From contig OX352763.1 in assembly GCA_947095585.1 (NCBI GenBank), positions 48,874,481 through 48,938,480 on the forward strand: 64,000 nucleotides of DNA. Direction: 5' to 3'. This document shows, one piece after another, positions 10,664 to 19,969 of the stretch. The notes below the pieces were generated by a model, which had not been told where the DNA came from, did not search any database, and worked only from the letters and a program-made list of their open reading frames with translations. The first letter of the stretch is position 1, and each line of letters starts with the position of its first letter. The translations under genes and the position numbers were made by a program. Origin of the DNA: Nephrocerus scutellatus (lineage: Eukaryota > Arthropoda > Insecta > Diptera > Pipunculidae).

Positions 10664-11195
10664 CCAGTCCGTTGTGATACCACAAGGATCTATGAAAATT
10701 CCACGCCTAATCTTTGAACCACTTGGAGCTTCGTATGAAGCGCAAGAGATTATTAATGTCAATGTGGGTTAGATCTTTGAGATCGTTGAAAAAGAACGCA
10801 CCCAGATGGAGCTTCCGCCTATTCGAAAGGGCTGGGCACATACACAGTAGATTGAGAATGGTTTCCTCCTCCTCCTCCTCATCCATGCAGCTTCTGCAGA
10901 AATCGTTGGAAAAGACTCCTTGTCTTTCTGCATGCTTGCCTATGAGACAGTGTCCAGTTATGACACCTATAATGGCACTCTGTTATAATGGCAGTCTGTT
11001 TCGAGAGATCAAACACTTGGAGCGTTTGGTATCTAGCTTGGGCCAGATCTGCTTCGTTGCTATGCAAGCTGTGCCGTTTGACCATCTATAATTAGTTTTT
11101 ACTATAGCATCCCGTTTAAACATGAGTCTGTACGTAGCGATCGGCATGCCTAGTGAACCATATTCAGGCAATAGGGGTAGTGTGGTTCCATATAG
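10664..11195 (-). pseudogene. RNase H non-LTR element, second fragment
   Basis: Antisense relic of the same family as 1-821 and 3359-3520. It encodes GTTLPLLPEYGSLG, KRDAIVKTNYRWSNGT, TKQIWPKLDTKRSKCLI, then after frame changes a Cys/Glu-rich knuckle (CRSCMDEEEEE) and LLRFIRSSK. It is truncated at the 5' side near 11190. At the 3' side it ends shortly after the tgtggtatcacaa motif and lacks the CCTAA tail. This copy supplied the reference for reconstructing the Jockey insertion site in the first copy. Confidence 0.83.
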
Positions 11196-11351
11196 TGAGG
11201 AACAAAATTCTTGTGGCCGAATTTTGTTCACACAAAACATGCCATATACTTTTTCCCGAATTCGGGTGCACCCTGTACCCACGCAGTGCAGCCAACAAAC
11301 GGATATAAAAGCAAAACGACAAACAACAGCAACATCACGCCACCGGACTGG

Positions 11352-11472
11352 CCAATCACAGTGCAGCACGTCACGTAGAATTTTGCCATGCAAAATAGTA
11401 TAAAACGGCGAACACGCAGGCGGACGCTCTCTTAGTTTTTCTTCGGTTGCTGTCGAGATCACTTCGGTAAGT
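11352..11472 (+). promoter_or_regulatory. candidate promoter: CCAAT, TATA box, short exon, splice donor
   Basis: CCAAT at 11352-11356, TATAAAA at 11399-11405, an initiator-like tcttagtt with A at 11434, then a consensus 5' splice site GTAAGT at 11467-11472. The satellite array begins directly downstream. Spacing is compatible with an RNA polymerase II promoter and a 30-odd-base first exon, but no transcript evidence exists here. Confidence 0.4.
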
Positions 11473-11479
11473 CATTGTG

Positions 11480-13226
11480 ATATTTTTTCTTTGATTTCGC
11501 TGCCAACGTCGTCGTATAACGTAGCATCACTGTTTGATTAATCTGCGGGTTCCTACGTTGGTACAGTTCAGCTTATCGCTGCAATCGTTTTCCTCTGCTT
11601 TCGCTGCCAACGTAGCATCACTGTTTGATTAACCTGTGGGTTGCTACGTCGGTACAGTTCAGCTTATCGCTGCAATCGTTTTTCTCTGCTTTCGATGCCA
11701 ACGTCGTCGTACAACGTAGCATCGTTTGATTAACCTGCGGGTTGCTACGTCGGTACAGTTCAGCCTATCGCTGCAATCGTTTTCCTCTGCTATCGCTGCC
11801 AACGTCGTCGTACAACGTAGCATCACTGTTTGATTAACCTGCGGGTTGCTACGTTGGTACAGTTCAGCTTATCGCTGCAATCGTTTTCCTCTGCTTTCGC
11901 TGCCAACGTAGCATCACTGTTTGATTAACCTGCGGGTTGCTACGTTGGTACAGTTCAGCTCATCGCTGCAATCGTTTTCCTCTGCTTTCGCTGCCAACGT
12001 AGCATCACTGTTTGATTAACCTGCGGGTTGCTACGTCGGTACAGTTCTGCTTATCGCTGCAATCGTTTTTCTCTGCTTTCGCTGCCAACGTCGTCGTACA
12101 ACGTAGCATCACTGTTTGATTAACCTGCTGGTTGCTACGTCGGTACAGTTCTGCTTATCGCTGCAATCGTTTTTTTCTGCTTTCGCTGCCAACGTCGTCG
12201 TACAACGTAGCATCACTATTTGATTAACCTGCGGGTTGCTACGTCGGTACAGTTCAGCTCATCGTTGCAATCGTTTTCCTCTGCTTTCGCTGCCAACGTA
12301 GCATCACTGTTTGATTAACCTGTGCGTTGCTACGTCGGTACAGTTCAGCTTATCGCTGCAATCGTTTTTCTCTGCTTTCGATGCCAACGTCGTCGTACAA
12401 CGTAGCATCGTTTGATTAACCTGCGGGTTGCTACGTCGGTACAGTTCAGCCTATCGCTGCAATCGTTTTCCTCTGCTATCGCTGCCAACGTCGTCGTACA
12501 ACGTAGCATCACTGTTTGATTAACCTGCGGGTTGCTACGTTGGTACAGTTCAGCTTATCGCTGCAATCGTTTTCCTCTGCTTTCGCTGCCAACGTAGCAT
12601 CACTGTTTGATTAACCTGCGGGTTGCTACGTTGGTACAGTTCAGCTCATCGCTGCAATCGTTTTCCTCTGCTTTCGCTGCCAACGTAGCATCACTGTTTG
12701 ATTAACCTGCGGGTTGCTACGTCGGTACAGTTCTGCTTATCGCTGCAATCGTTTTTCTCTGCTTTCGCTGCCAACGTCGTCGTACAACGTAGCATCACTG
12801 TTTGATTAACCTGCGGGTTGCTACGTCGGTACAGTTCTGCTTATCGCTGCAATCGTTTTTTTCTGCTTTCGCTGCCAACGTCGTCGTACAACGTAGCATC
12901 ACTGTTTGATTAACCTGCGGGTTGCTACGTCGGTACAGTTCTGCTTATCGCTGCAATCGTTTTTCTCTGCTTTCGCTGCCAACGTCGTCGTACAACGTAG
13001 CATCACTGTTTGATTAACCTGCGGGTTGCTACGTCGGTACAGTTCAGTTTATCGCTGCAATCGTTTTTCTCTGCTTTCGCTGGCAACGTCGTCGTACAAC
13101 GTAGCATCACTTTTTAATTAACCTGCGGGCTGCTACGTCGGTACAGTTCAGCCAATCGCTGCAATCGTTTTTCTCTGCTTTCGCTGCCAACGTCTTCGTG
13201 CAACATAGCATCACTGTTTGATTAAC
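11480..13226 (+). repeat. satellite array with 686-bp higher-order repeat
   Basis: About 18 tandem monomers of two lengths, 104 bp (L, with cgtcgtacaacgt) and 91 bp (S, lacking those 13 bases). Marked variants (cctgtg in S, gatgcc with catcgtttg in L, ctatcg in L) recur with the same neighbours. The order S-L-L-S-S-L-L is repeated with an offset of 686 bp (11633 to 12319). Each monomer contains caacgtagca and, 23 bases on, tgctacgt(t/c)g, a 10-bp inverted repeat able to form a hairpin. The array is cut at 13226 by an LTR provirus and resumes at 27636. Confidence 0.9.
13221..13226. repeat. target-site duplication attaac, left
   Basis: Matches 27636-27641. Removing the provirus and one copy restores an uninterrupted satellite monomer (gattaacctgcggg). 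Confidence 0.85.
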
Positions 13227-13949
13227 TGTTAACATAGAGAATATCCCACTACAGGCACCCGTTATAATATAGAAATATTGAATAACAATATAAGATATTC
13301 ACAGTATGTAATCACATAATCACATAGAATTAGAATAATGTAAATGCGATCCAACTTCATATCTTGTTTACCAATTTCACAACATGATGAAATCATCTTG
13401 TTTACTACTTTAACATTCAAGGCCAATCTTATCTCACAATACGAATTTTGTCAACATGTTTACCATCTTCAATTCAAGGCCAATCAATGATCAAAACGCC
13501 AGATGGTCAATTACGACGAATTTAGATATCTATTCAAAACATGTTAGAACATGAAAACAACCTTATCTCAAATCAGATCTAAGACAATAACATGTTTACG
13601 TCCTCAAAGACGAAAACAAGTTCAAAGTCCAAAACTATTTCACAACACAAGTTGGATCACATAACAAAATAAGTATATAGAAATAAGTATAAAAGCAGAA
13701 GCATTCAGTATTCATAATTCATTAAGTATCCGGGATTCATTAAGTTTCCATCCAACATTCATTAAGTATCTGGTATTCATTAAGTTAACGGATTGTATTA
13801 TTAACACTTCCATTCTACAAATTTATACACAGTGATACAGGATATAGAATCTTTCAATAAAGATATTGTCTTAAATAATTTTCTTGTGACTTGTAATATT
13901 ATTTTAATAAAGAAAGATCTTTTTTAAAAGTTACATTGAAAACATAATT
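13227..13949 (+). repeat. errantivirus 5' LTR
   Basis: 723 bp, beginning TGTTAACATAGAG and ending ACATAATT. TATAAAAG at 13688-13695 and an initiator-like ttcagt at 13704-13709 mark the likely promoter. AATAAA signals follow near 13855 and 13907. A phrase cattcattaagtat(c/t) recurs three to four times downstream of the initiator. Confidence 0.92.
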
Positions 13950-13966
13950 GGCGCAGTCGGTAGGAT
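13949..13966 (+). promoter_or_regulatory. primer-binding site
   Basis: TGGCGCAGTCGGTAGGAT directly at the LTR end, as in 17.6/297 elements. First base shared with the LTR. Confidence 0.9.
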
Positions 13967-14020
13967 AGTGCTAGTCAACTAAGACTTATTTTTTTTAAAA
14001 AATTTAAAGCACTCCACAAC

Positions 14021-15150
14021 ATTTCTACAGCAGAAGTGCAGAAATTTCACAAAATTCTACGAAAATTATTGCATTATTCGCAATAATAGTGAACAAAATT
14101 TCTACAGCAGAAGTGCAGAAATTTCACAAAATTCTACGAAAATTATTGCATTATTCGCAATAATAGTGAACAAAATTTCTACAGCAGAAGTGCAGAAATT
14201 TCACAAAATTCTACGAAAATTATTGCATTATTCGCAATAATAGTGAAAAAAAAAATTTCTACAACAGAAGTGCAGAAATTTCACAAAATTCTACGAAAAT
14301 TATTGCATTATTCGCAATAATAGTGAAAAAAAAAATTTCTACAGCAGAAGTGCAGAAATTTCACAAAATTCTACGAAAATTATTGCATTATTCGCAATAA
14401 TAGTGAACAAAATTTCTACAGCAGAAGTGCAGAAATTTCACAAAATTCTACGAAAATTATTGCATTATTCGCAATAATAGTGAACAAAATTTCTACAGCA
14501 GAAGTGCAGAAATTTCACAAAATTCTACGAAAATTATTGCATTATTCGCAATAATAGTGAACAAAATTTCTACAGCAGAAGTGCAGAAATTTCACAAAAT
14601 TCTACGAAAATTATTGCATTATTCGCAATAATAGTGAAAAAAAAAATTTCTACAACAGAAGTGCAGAAATTTCACAAAATTCTACGAAAATTATTGCATT
14701 ATTCGCAATAATAGTGAAAAAAAAAAATTCTACAGCAGAAGTGCAGAAATTTCACAAAATTCTACGAAAATTATTGCATTATTCGCAATAATAGTGAACA
14801 AAATTTCTACAGCAGAAGTGCAGAAATTTCACAAAATTCTACGAAAATTATTGCATTATTCGCAATAATAGTGAACAAAATTTCTACAGCAGAAGTGCAG
14901 AAATTTCACAAAATTCTACGAAAATTATTGCATTATTCGCAATAATAGTGAAAAAAAAAATTTCTACAACAGAAGTGCAGAAATTTCACAAAATTCTACG
15001 AAAAATTATTGCATTATTCGCAATAATAGTGAACAAAATTTCTACAGCAGAAGTGCAGAAATTTTACAAAATTCTACGAAAAATTATTGCATTATTCGCA
15101 ATAATAGTGAACAAAATTTCTACAGCAGAAGTGCAGAAATTTTACAAATA
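14021..15150 (+). repeat. 77-bp tandem repeat in the retroviral leader
   Basis: About 15 near-identical copies of a 77-bp unit beginning atttctacagcagaagtgc. Each unit carries attattgc-attattc-gcaataat, a perfect 8-bp stem with a 7-base loop. Two variant marks are patterned: acaac instead of acagc in copies 4, 9 and 13, and gaaaaaaaaa instead of gaacaaa at the end of copies 3-4, 8-9 and 12. Blocks of about five units were therefore duplicated. It lies between PBS and gag, in the untranslated leader. The 80-codon frame across the last units is a by-product of the repeat. Confidence 0.92.
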
Positions 15151-15159
15151 TTTTTACAA

Positions 15160-15420
15160 AAATAATTACATTATTCACAAAAATAAGTGAACCATTTTTA
15201 TAAACATTTTTACAAAAATAAGTGAACCAATTTTATAAATATTTTTACAAAATAATTGCATTATTCACAAAAATAAGTGAACCATTTTTATAAACATTTT
15301 TACAAAAATAATTACATCATTTACAAAAATAAGTGAACCATTTTTACAAACACTTTTTTACAAAAATAATCGCATTACTCACAAAAATAAGTGAAAAATT
15401 TTACGAACATTTTCTACAAA
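15160..15420 (+). repeat. second leader repeat
   Basis: About five degenerate units of the form aataagtgaaccatttttataaacatttttacaaa, directly after the 77-bp array. Confidence 0.8.
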
Positions 15421-15805
15421 ATAAAGAACATTAACAAAATAAACTATTGGTCAAATCAACATAAAGAAGACGAATCAAAGACAATTATCCGCAGCATCAT
15501 TAGAAGACAAATCAAAGACACTTCTCCGCAGCACAAGTAGAAGACAAATAAAAGACGATTATTCACAATATCACTAGAAGACAAATTAAAGACGATTCAA
15601 CATAATAAATTAACAAAGAACATCAATCAATATTTATCATCAAATTGCTGATCTGAAAATTAAATCAAGGTGAAATCATAGACATTTTTACTATTAAAAA
15701 ATATATACACAATTTAAATAATTTTTAACAAATATATTATATATATAAAATATAAGGTTACTTTATTTTTTTTATTATTACAAACAAATATTTAATAGAA
15801 TCAAA
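15421..15805 (+). repeat. third leader repeat and remaining leader
   Basis: Four imperfect units of about 42 bp containing agaagacaaatcaaagac (15466-15597), then AT-rich sequence up to the gag start codon. No other feature seen. Confidence 0.65.
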
Positions 15806-16963
15806 ATGGAAAATCAAGTAAATAATTTAATGCAAGATAATTTAATGCAAGAAAATAATATTATCTTAGAAAATAAAATAATCCTAAATCCTATTAAATA
15901 CATAAACGCCCTTCCTTACTTTGACGGAAATTCGGACAACTTATTAACATTCACTAATTTAGTAGACAGAATAAATCCCCTATTAATAACTTACGATGAC
16001 CTTTCTCAATATTTATTTTCGGACATAATAAGAAGCAAACTTATCAGAAAAGCTAGAGAAGTAATAGAAATTAATACCCAAGCCATTGCTTGGAATGATA
16101 TAAAAATCGTTTTACAAAATAACTTTGCCGAAAGACGTAGTGTAGAACAACTTTTCGACGAATTGAGAGGTGTTACTTTCAAAAACAATGTTTTAGGTTT
16201 TTTCAACGAAATAAAAGATAAACTACGAAAATTAAATAACAAAACTTTATTAGTAACTGGCCCTGGTAAAATAGCGAACGAATGTTCATTAAATAACATA
16301 CGTACTGCACTTGATATATTTAAAAATAAAATACCTGAACCAATGAAAACAATTCTAATTTGTAGAAATCCTGAGAATTTAGAATCAGCAATTGATATAC
16401 TTAGTCAAACAGGCTACGCAGATCAATCAAATCCAGAACCATTCTATAATCACAATAATAATAGGAAAATACGTTATAATAATAATTACAATAAAAATAA
16501 TAATTTTTCTCCAAATAAACAAGAATATGGAAATAAATACCAACAAAACCCAAACAGAAATGAACATCTTAACAATTATAGATACAGACAGACAGAACCA
16601 AATCAGAATAAAAAAGAACAATTTAATAAAAATGACCAAAGACAAAATAGAGAAAAACAATATAATAATTATAGATCCGACCAATATCAGAATAGGAACA
16701 GGCAGTTCAACAATTATAGAAATGATAGCTATAATAATTATAGATCCGATCAATATCAGAATAAGAACAGACAGTTCAATAATTATAGAAATAATAGTTA
16801 TAATAATTATAGACAACCAAATTATCATCAATTCACAAGTGACATTCCAAATAATTTGCCTGATATCCAACAAAATCAAACTGTCGAACCTATGGACATA
16901 AAAAAATGCGAAACAAGCGAAAATTTTCACTTACAAGCCTCGGAGGAGATTTACCATATGTAA
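15806..16963 (+). CDS. gag: errantivirus Gag polyprotein
   Basis: 385 codons, intact. The N-terminal two thirds are a typical capsid region (ALPYFDGNSDNLLTFTNLVD near residue 35, then a WNDIKIVLQNNFAERRS block). The C-terminal third is very rich in Asn, Tyr, Arg and Gln, with a 24-residue unit repeated twice (nucleotides 16673-16744 and 16745-16816). This basic tail probably binds RNA, since no CCHC knuckle is visible. Pol overlaps the end in the -1 frame (16906-16963). A run ataaaaaaatgc near 16898-16909 is a plausible -1 slippery site. Start chosen at the first ATG after the leader. Confidence 0.88.
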   Translation: MENQVNNLMQDNLMQENNIILENKIILNPIKYINALPYFDGNSDNLLTFTNLVDRINPLLITYDDLSQYLFSDIIRSKLIRKAREVIEINTQAIAWNDIKIVLQNNFAERRSVEQLFDELRGVTFKNNVLGFFNEIKDKLRKLNNKTLLVTGPGKIANECSLNNIRTALDIFKNKIPEPMKTILICRNPENLESAIDILSQTGYADQSNPEPFYNHNNNRKIRYNNNYNKNNNFSPNKQEYGNKYQQNPNRNEHLNNYRYRQTEPNQNKKEQFNKNDQRQNREKQYNNYRSDQYQNRNRQFNNYRNDSYNNYRSDQYQNKNRQFNNYRNNSYNNYRQPNYHQFTSDIPNNLPDIQQNQTVEPMDIKKCETSENFHLQASEEIYHM

Positions 16964-18366
16964 AAATCAAATCTAATAAAAATCTATTAAAATTTATTAT
17001 CGATACTGGAGCAACAAACTCTATTATAAATCCAGGTCTTTGTAACCCTAAATGGAAACTACCAATTAATAAAATTCAAATTAAAACGTTACAACATAAT
17101 ATAAACGTAACTGAAAGAGTATCAGTTCCCCTTTTTAAAGAATTTGGTGATCTAAAGCAAAAAATTGACTTTTTAGTCTGCGCGTTCCATGACAAATACG
17201 ACGGTATTATTGGAAACGACATACTAAAACGATTTAACGCTAAAATAGATTATAAACATAATCTATTAGAAATCAATGGACAAACTATACAAATGTTGTT
17301 TGAAAGATCAAACAAACATACTGTACAGTTATTGGTGAATCAACAAGAAGGATTAGTTTACCTCAAGAAGCAGAAGTTCTTGAAAAACGAAATAATTTTT
17401 GATGAAGGAATTTACAATGTTGAAAATCATAAGATTGAAGTTCAAACGAATGTAAAATGCCAAGGTCCATTTGAAATAAATCCAAATGAAATTGAAGAAG
17501 TTAATATAAAAAATTTCTCTATAATAGAAGAATATAATAATAAATTATTAACGGAACAAATACGAACTCAACATCTCAACGCAGAAGAGAAACAAAAATT
17601 ATTGAAAATAATAAACCAATATTCAAACATTTTTTATCAAGAAAATTCAAATCTCTCTTTTACAAATGCAATTAAACATGAAATACGTACCACTGATAAT
17701 GTACCAATAAACGCGAAGTCATACAGATATGCTTACATACATAAAGATGAAGTCAAAACCCAGATTCAAGAACTCCTCAAAAATAATATTATAAGGCCGA
17801 GCCATTCGCCTTATTCAGCCCCTGTGTGGATTGTACCGAAAAAGGTCGACGCCAGTGGAAAACAAAAGTGGAGGCTTGTCATAGACTATCGTAAACTAAA
17901 TGAAGTTACAATAGACGACAAGTACCCTCTACCAAATATTGATGATATATTAGATAAACTGGGCAGAAGCCAGTATTTCACAACCCTTGATTTAGCTAAG
18001 GGATTTCATCAAATAGAAATTGAGGAAAAAGATATTCATAAAACAGCCTTTAGCGTAGAAGGAGGACATTATGAATTCTTAAGAATGCCATTTGGACTGA
18101 AGACAGCCCCAGCGACATTTCAAAGACTTATGAACAATATCTTAAAGGATTATATCAATAAGATTTGTTTAGTCTATCTGGACGACATTATCATCTTCTC
18201 TACTTCAATACAAGAGCATATACATTCAATCAATTTAATATTTAATTGCTTAAGGAAAGCAAATCTAAAAATTCAATTAGATAAATCAGAATTTCTAAAG
18301 AAAGAAACAGAATTTCTTGGACACATTGTGACACAAAACGGAATAAAGCCAAATCCAAAAAAATAG
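16906..18366 (+). pseudogene. pol: errantivirus Pol, protease and reverse transcriptase part
   Basis: 486 codons in the -1 frame relative to Gag. Protease: IIDTGATNSI, with D-T-G at about residues 33-35. Reverse transcriptase: SPYSAPVWIVPKK, WRLVIDYRKLN, TLDLAKGFHQIEIEE, MPFGLKTAPATFQRLM and the catalytic YLDDIIIFS near residue 424. The frame ends at 18366 in a run of seven A (PNPKK then TAG). The downstream sequence continues Pol in another frame, so a one-base loss in this run probably broke the gene. Confidence 0.88.
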
Positions 18367-19671
18367 AATGCGTAAATAAATTTCCAATACCCAAAACTAC
18401 GAAACAAATTAAAAAATTTTTAGGACTAACGGGTTATTACAGAAAATTCATTAAAGACTATTCATTAATAGCAAAGCCAATGACATTATTCTTAAAAAAG
18501 AATGCTAAATTAGACATTTCAAATATAAAATATCAAGAAAGTTTTAACACACTTAAAAAATTATTAATAAATGATCCAATATGAAGTTATCCCGATTTCA
18601 ATAAAAATTTTACCCTTACAACAGATGCTAGTAATTATGCTTTAGGAGCAATACTTTCTCAAAATAATCATCCGATATGTTACGCTAGCAGAACATTAAA
18701 TGAACATGAAATAAATTACAGCACCATTGAAAAAGAACTATTAGCAATCGTCTGGTCAACAAAATATTTTAGACCATATCTTTTTGGACGTAAATTTACA
18801 ATCGAAACCGATCATAAACCTTTAACTTGGCTTTTCTCAATCAAAGAACCAAATTCAAAACTAGTAAGATGGAGACTAAAACTATCCGAATTTGATTATG
18901 AAATCACATATAAAAAAGGAACCAAAAATAAAAATGCAGATGCACTCTCCCGAATAGAAATAAATCTTACAGAAAGAAATGAAGAAAATAGATCAAACAT
19001 ATTTCCACTTAGTAAATCCCCTTTAAATATATTTAAAACACAAATAGCAATCTTTAAAATTACTTCCGGTTCATTAAGAATTAAACAAATAAAAATTTTT
19101 AATAAAAATAGAAAAGTTATTTATATCAAATCACTGGGTGAAGAAACAGCATTAATACTCTTAAAATCGCATTTTAACCCAAAATACTTAAACTGTCTTT
19201 ATGCAGATAACGAAGAATTTATAAAAACATTAGAAGATGTTTATCAAAAATATTTTGCAGACCAAGGACAATTAAAAATGATTAAAACTAACAAATTCCT
19301 AAAAGATATAACAGATGAAGAAGAATTATTTGAAATCATTAAAAATGAACATCTCAGAAATAACCACAGAGGAATCATAGAAGTATACAAAGAACTATTC
19401 TTAAAATTTTATCATCCAAAGTTCAATATTAGAATAACCCAATTTATCAACAATTGCGAAATATGTAATTTAGAAAAATATGATCGAAATCCAATTAAAA
19501 ATAAATATCAACTAACGGAAACCCCTTCAGCACCAAACGAAATTATTCATGCAGACGTTTTCTATTCACTTGAAAAACAACTCTTTGTCACGTTCATAGA
19601 TAAATTCAGCAAATTCGCTCAAGCAATAAAAATCACAGCAAGAACATGGACAGAATTTAAAAGAAGCATTC
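18367..19671 (+). pseudogene. pol: errantivirus Pol, RNase H and integrase N-terminal part
   Basis: Continuation after the frameshift. RT thumb/connection (FLGLTGYYRKFIKDYS), then RNase H with LTTDASNYALGAILSQ, TIEKELLAIVW and ETDHKPLTWL. A TGA stop at 18582-18584 replaces a sense codon before SYPDF. Integrase begins with an HHCC zinc finger (HLRNNH...CEICNLEK) and the first catalytic aspartate in IIHADVFYS. Coding stops at 19671, at the insertion point of the Mag-like element. Confidence 0.85.
19667..19671. repeat. target-site duplication cattc, left
   Basis: Matches 24640-24644, on the other side of the Mag-like element. Five bp is usual for Ty3/gypsy elements. Confidence 0.9.
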
Positions 19672-19796
19672 TGTAATAGCATGGAGCGGTTGATAGAATG
19701 AAAGACGTGTCAGACGACTGAGTGTCTATAATATACTGAGTGGCTTTATTCATATTTGTTGCATACACTAAGGTGTTGCCAGATAGGCATGTGACA
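19672..19796 (-). repeat. Mag-like element 3' LTR
   Basis: 125 bp. Written on the plus strand it starts tgtaatagcatggagcgg and ends ggcatgtgaca. Identical to 24515-24639 except a/c near base 41. Confidence 0.95.
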
Positions 19797-19814
19797 TCCC
19801 CCTTTTTTTAAAGA
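19797..19814 (-). promoter_or_regulatory. polypurine tract
   Basis: On the coding strand aaaaaaagggggat abuts the LTR, the expected plus-strand primer for reverse transcription. Confidence 0.85.
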
Positions 19815-19969
19815 ATATATAAAGAATATAAATATATATAAAGAACAAAGAACAAAAATATATTGAATGTAAATTTAACGAAAATTAAATGAAAGTTAAT
19901 ATTAATTTTAATTAAATTAAATGCGTTATGTTAATGGGTGGATTGTCACTACAATGAAAATGTTTTGAT

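Noticed and set aside
14021..15150. Regular direct repeats suggestive of a CRISPR array
   Set aside because: There are no variable spacers; units are contiguous 77-bp copies in a retroviral leader of a eukaryotic genome.
14948..15190. 80-codon ORF with a repeated peptide
   Set aside because: It is produced by two single-base differences in the last 77-bp leader units. It has no start context and matches no protein.
16392..16930. Long frames on both strands over gag (Ile-rich)
   Set aside because: Shadow frames of the Asn/Tyr-rich gag tail; composition bias explains them.
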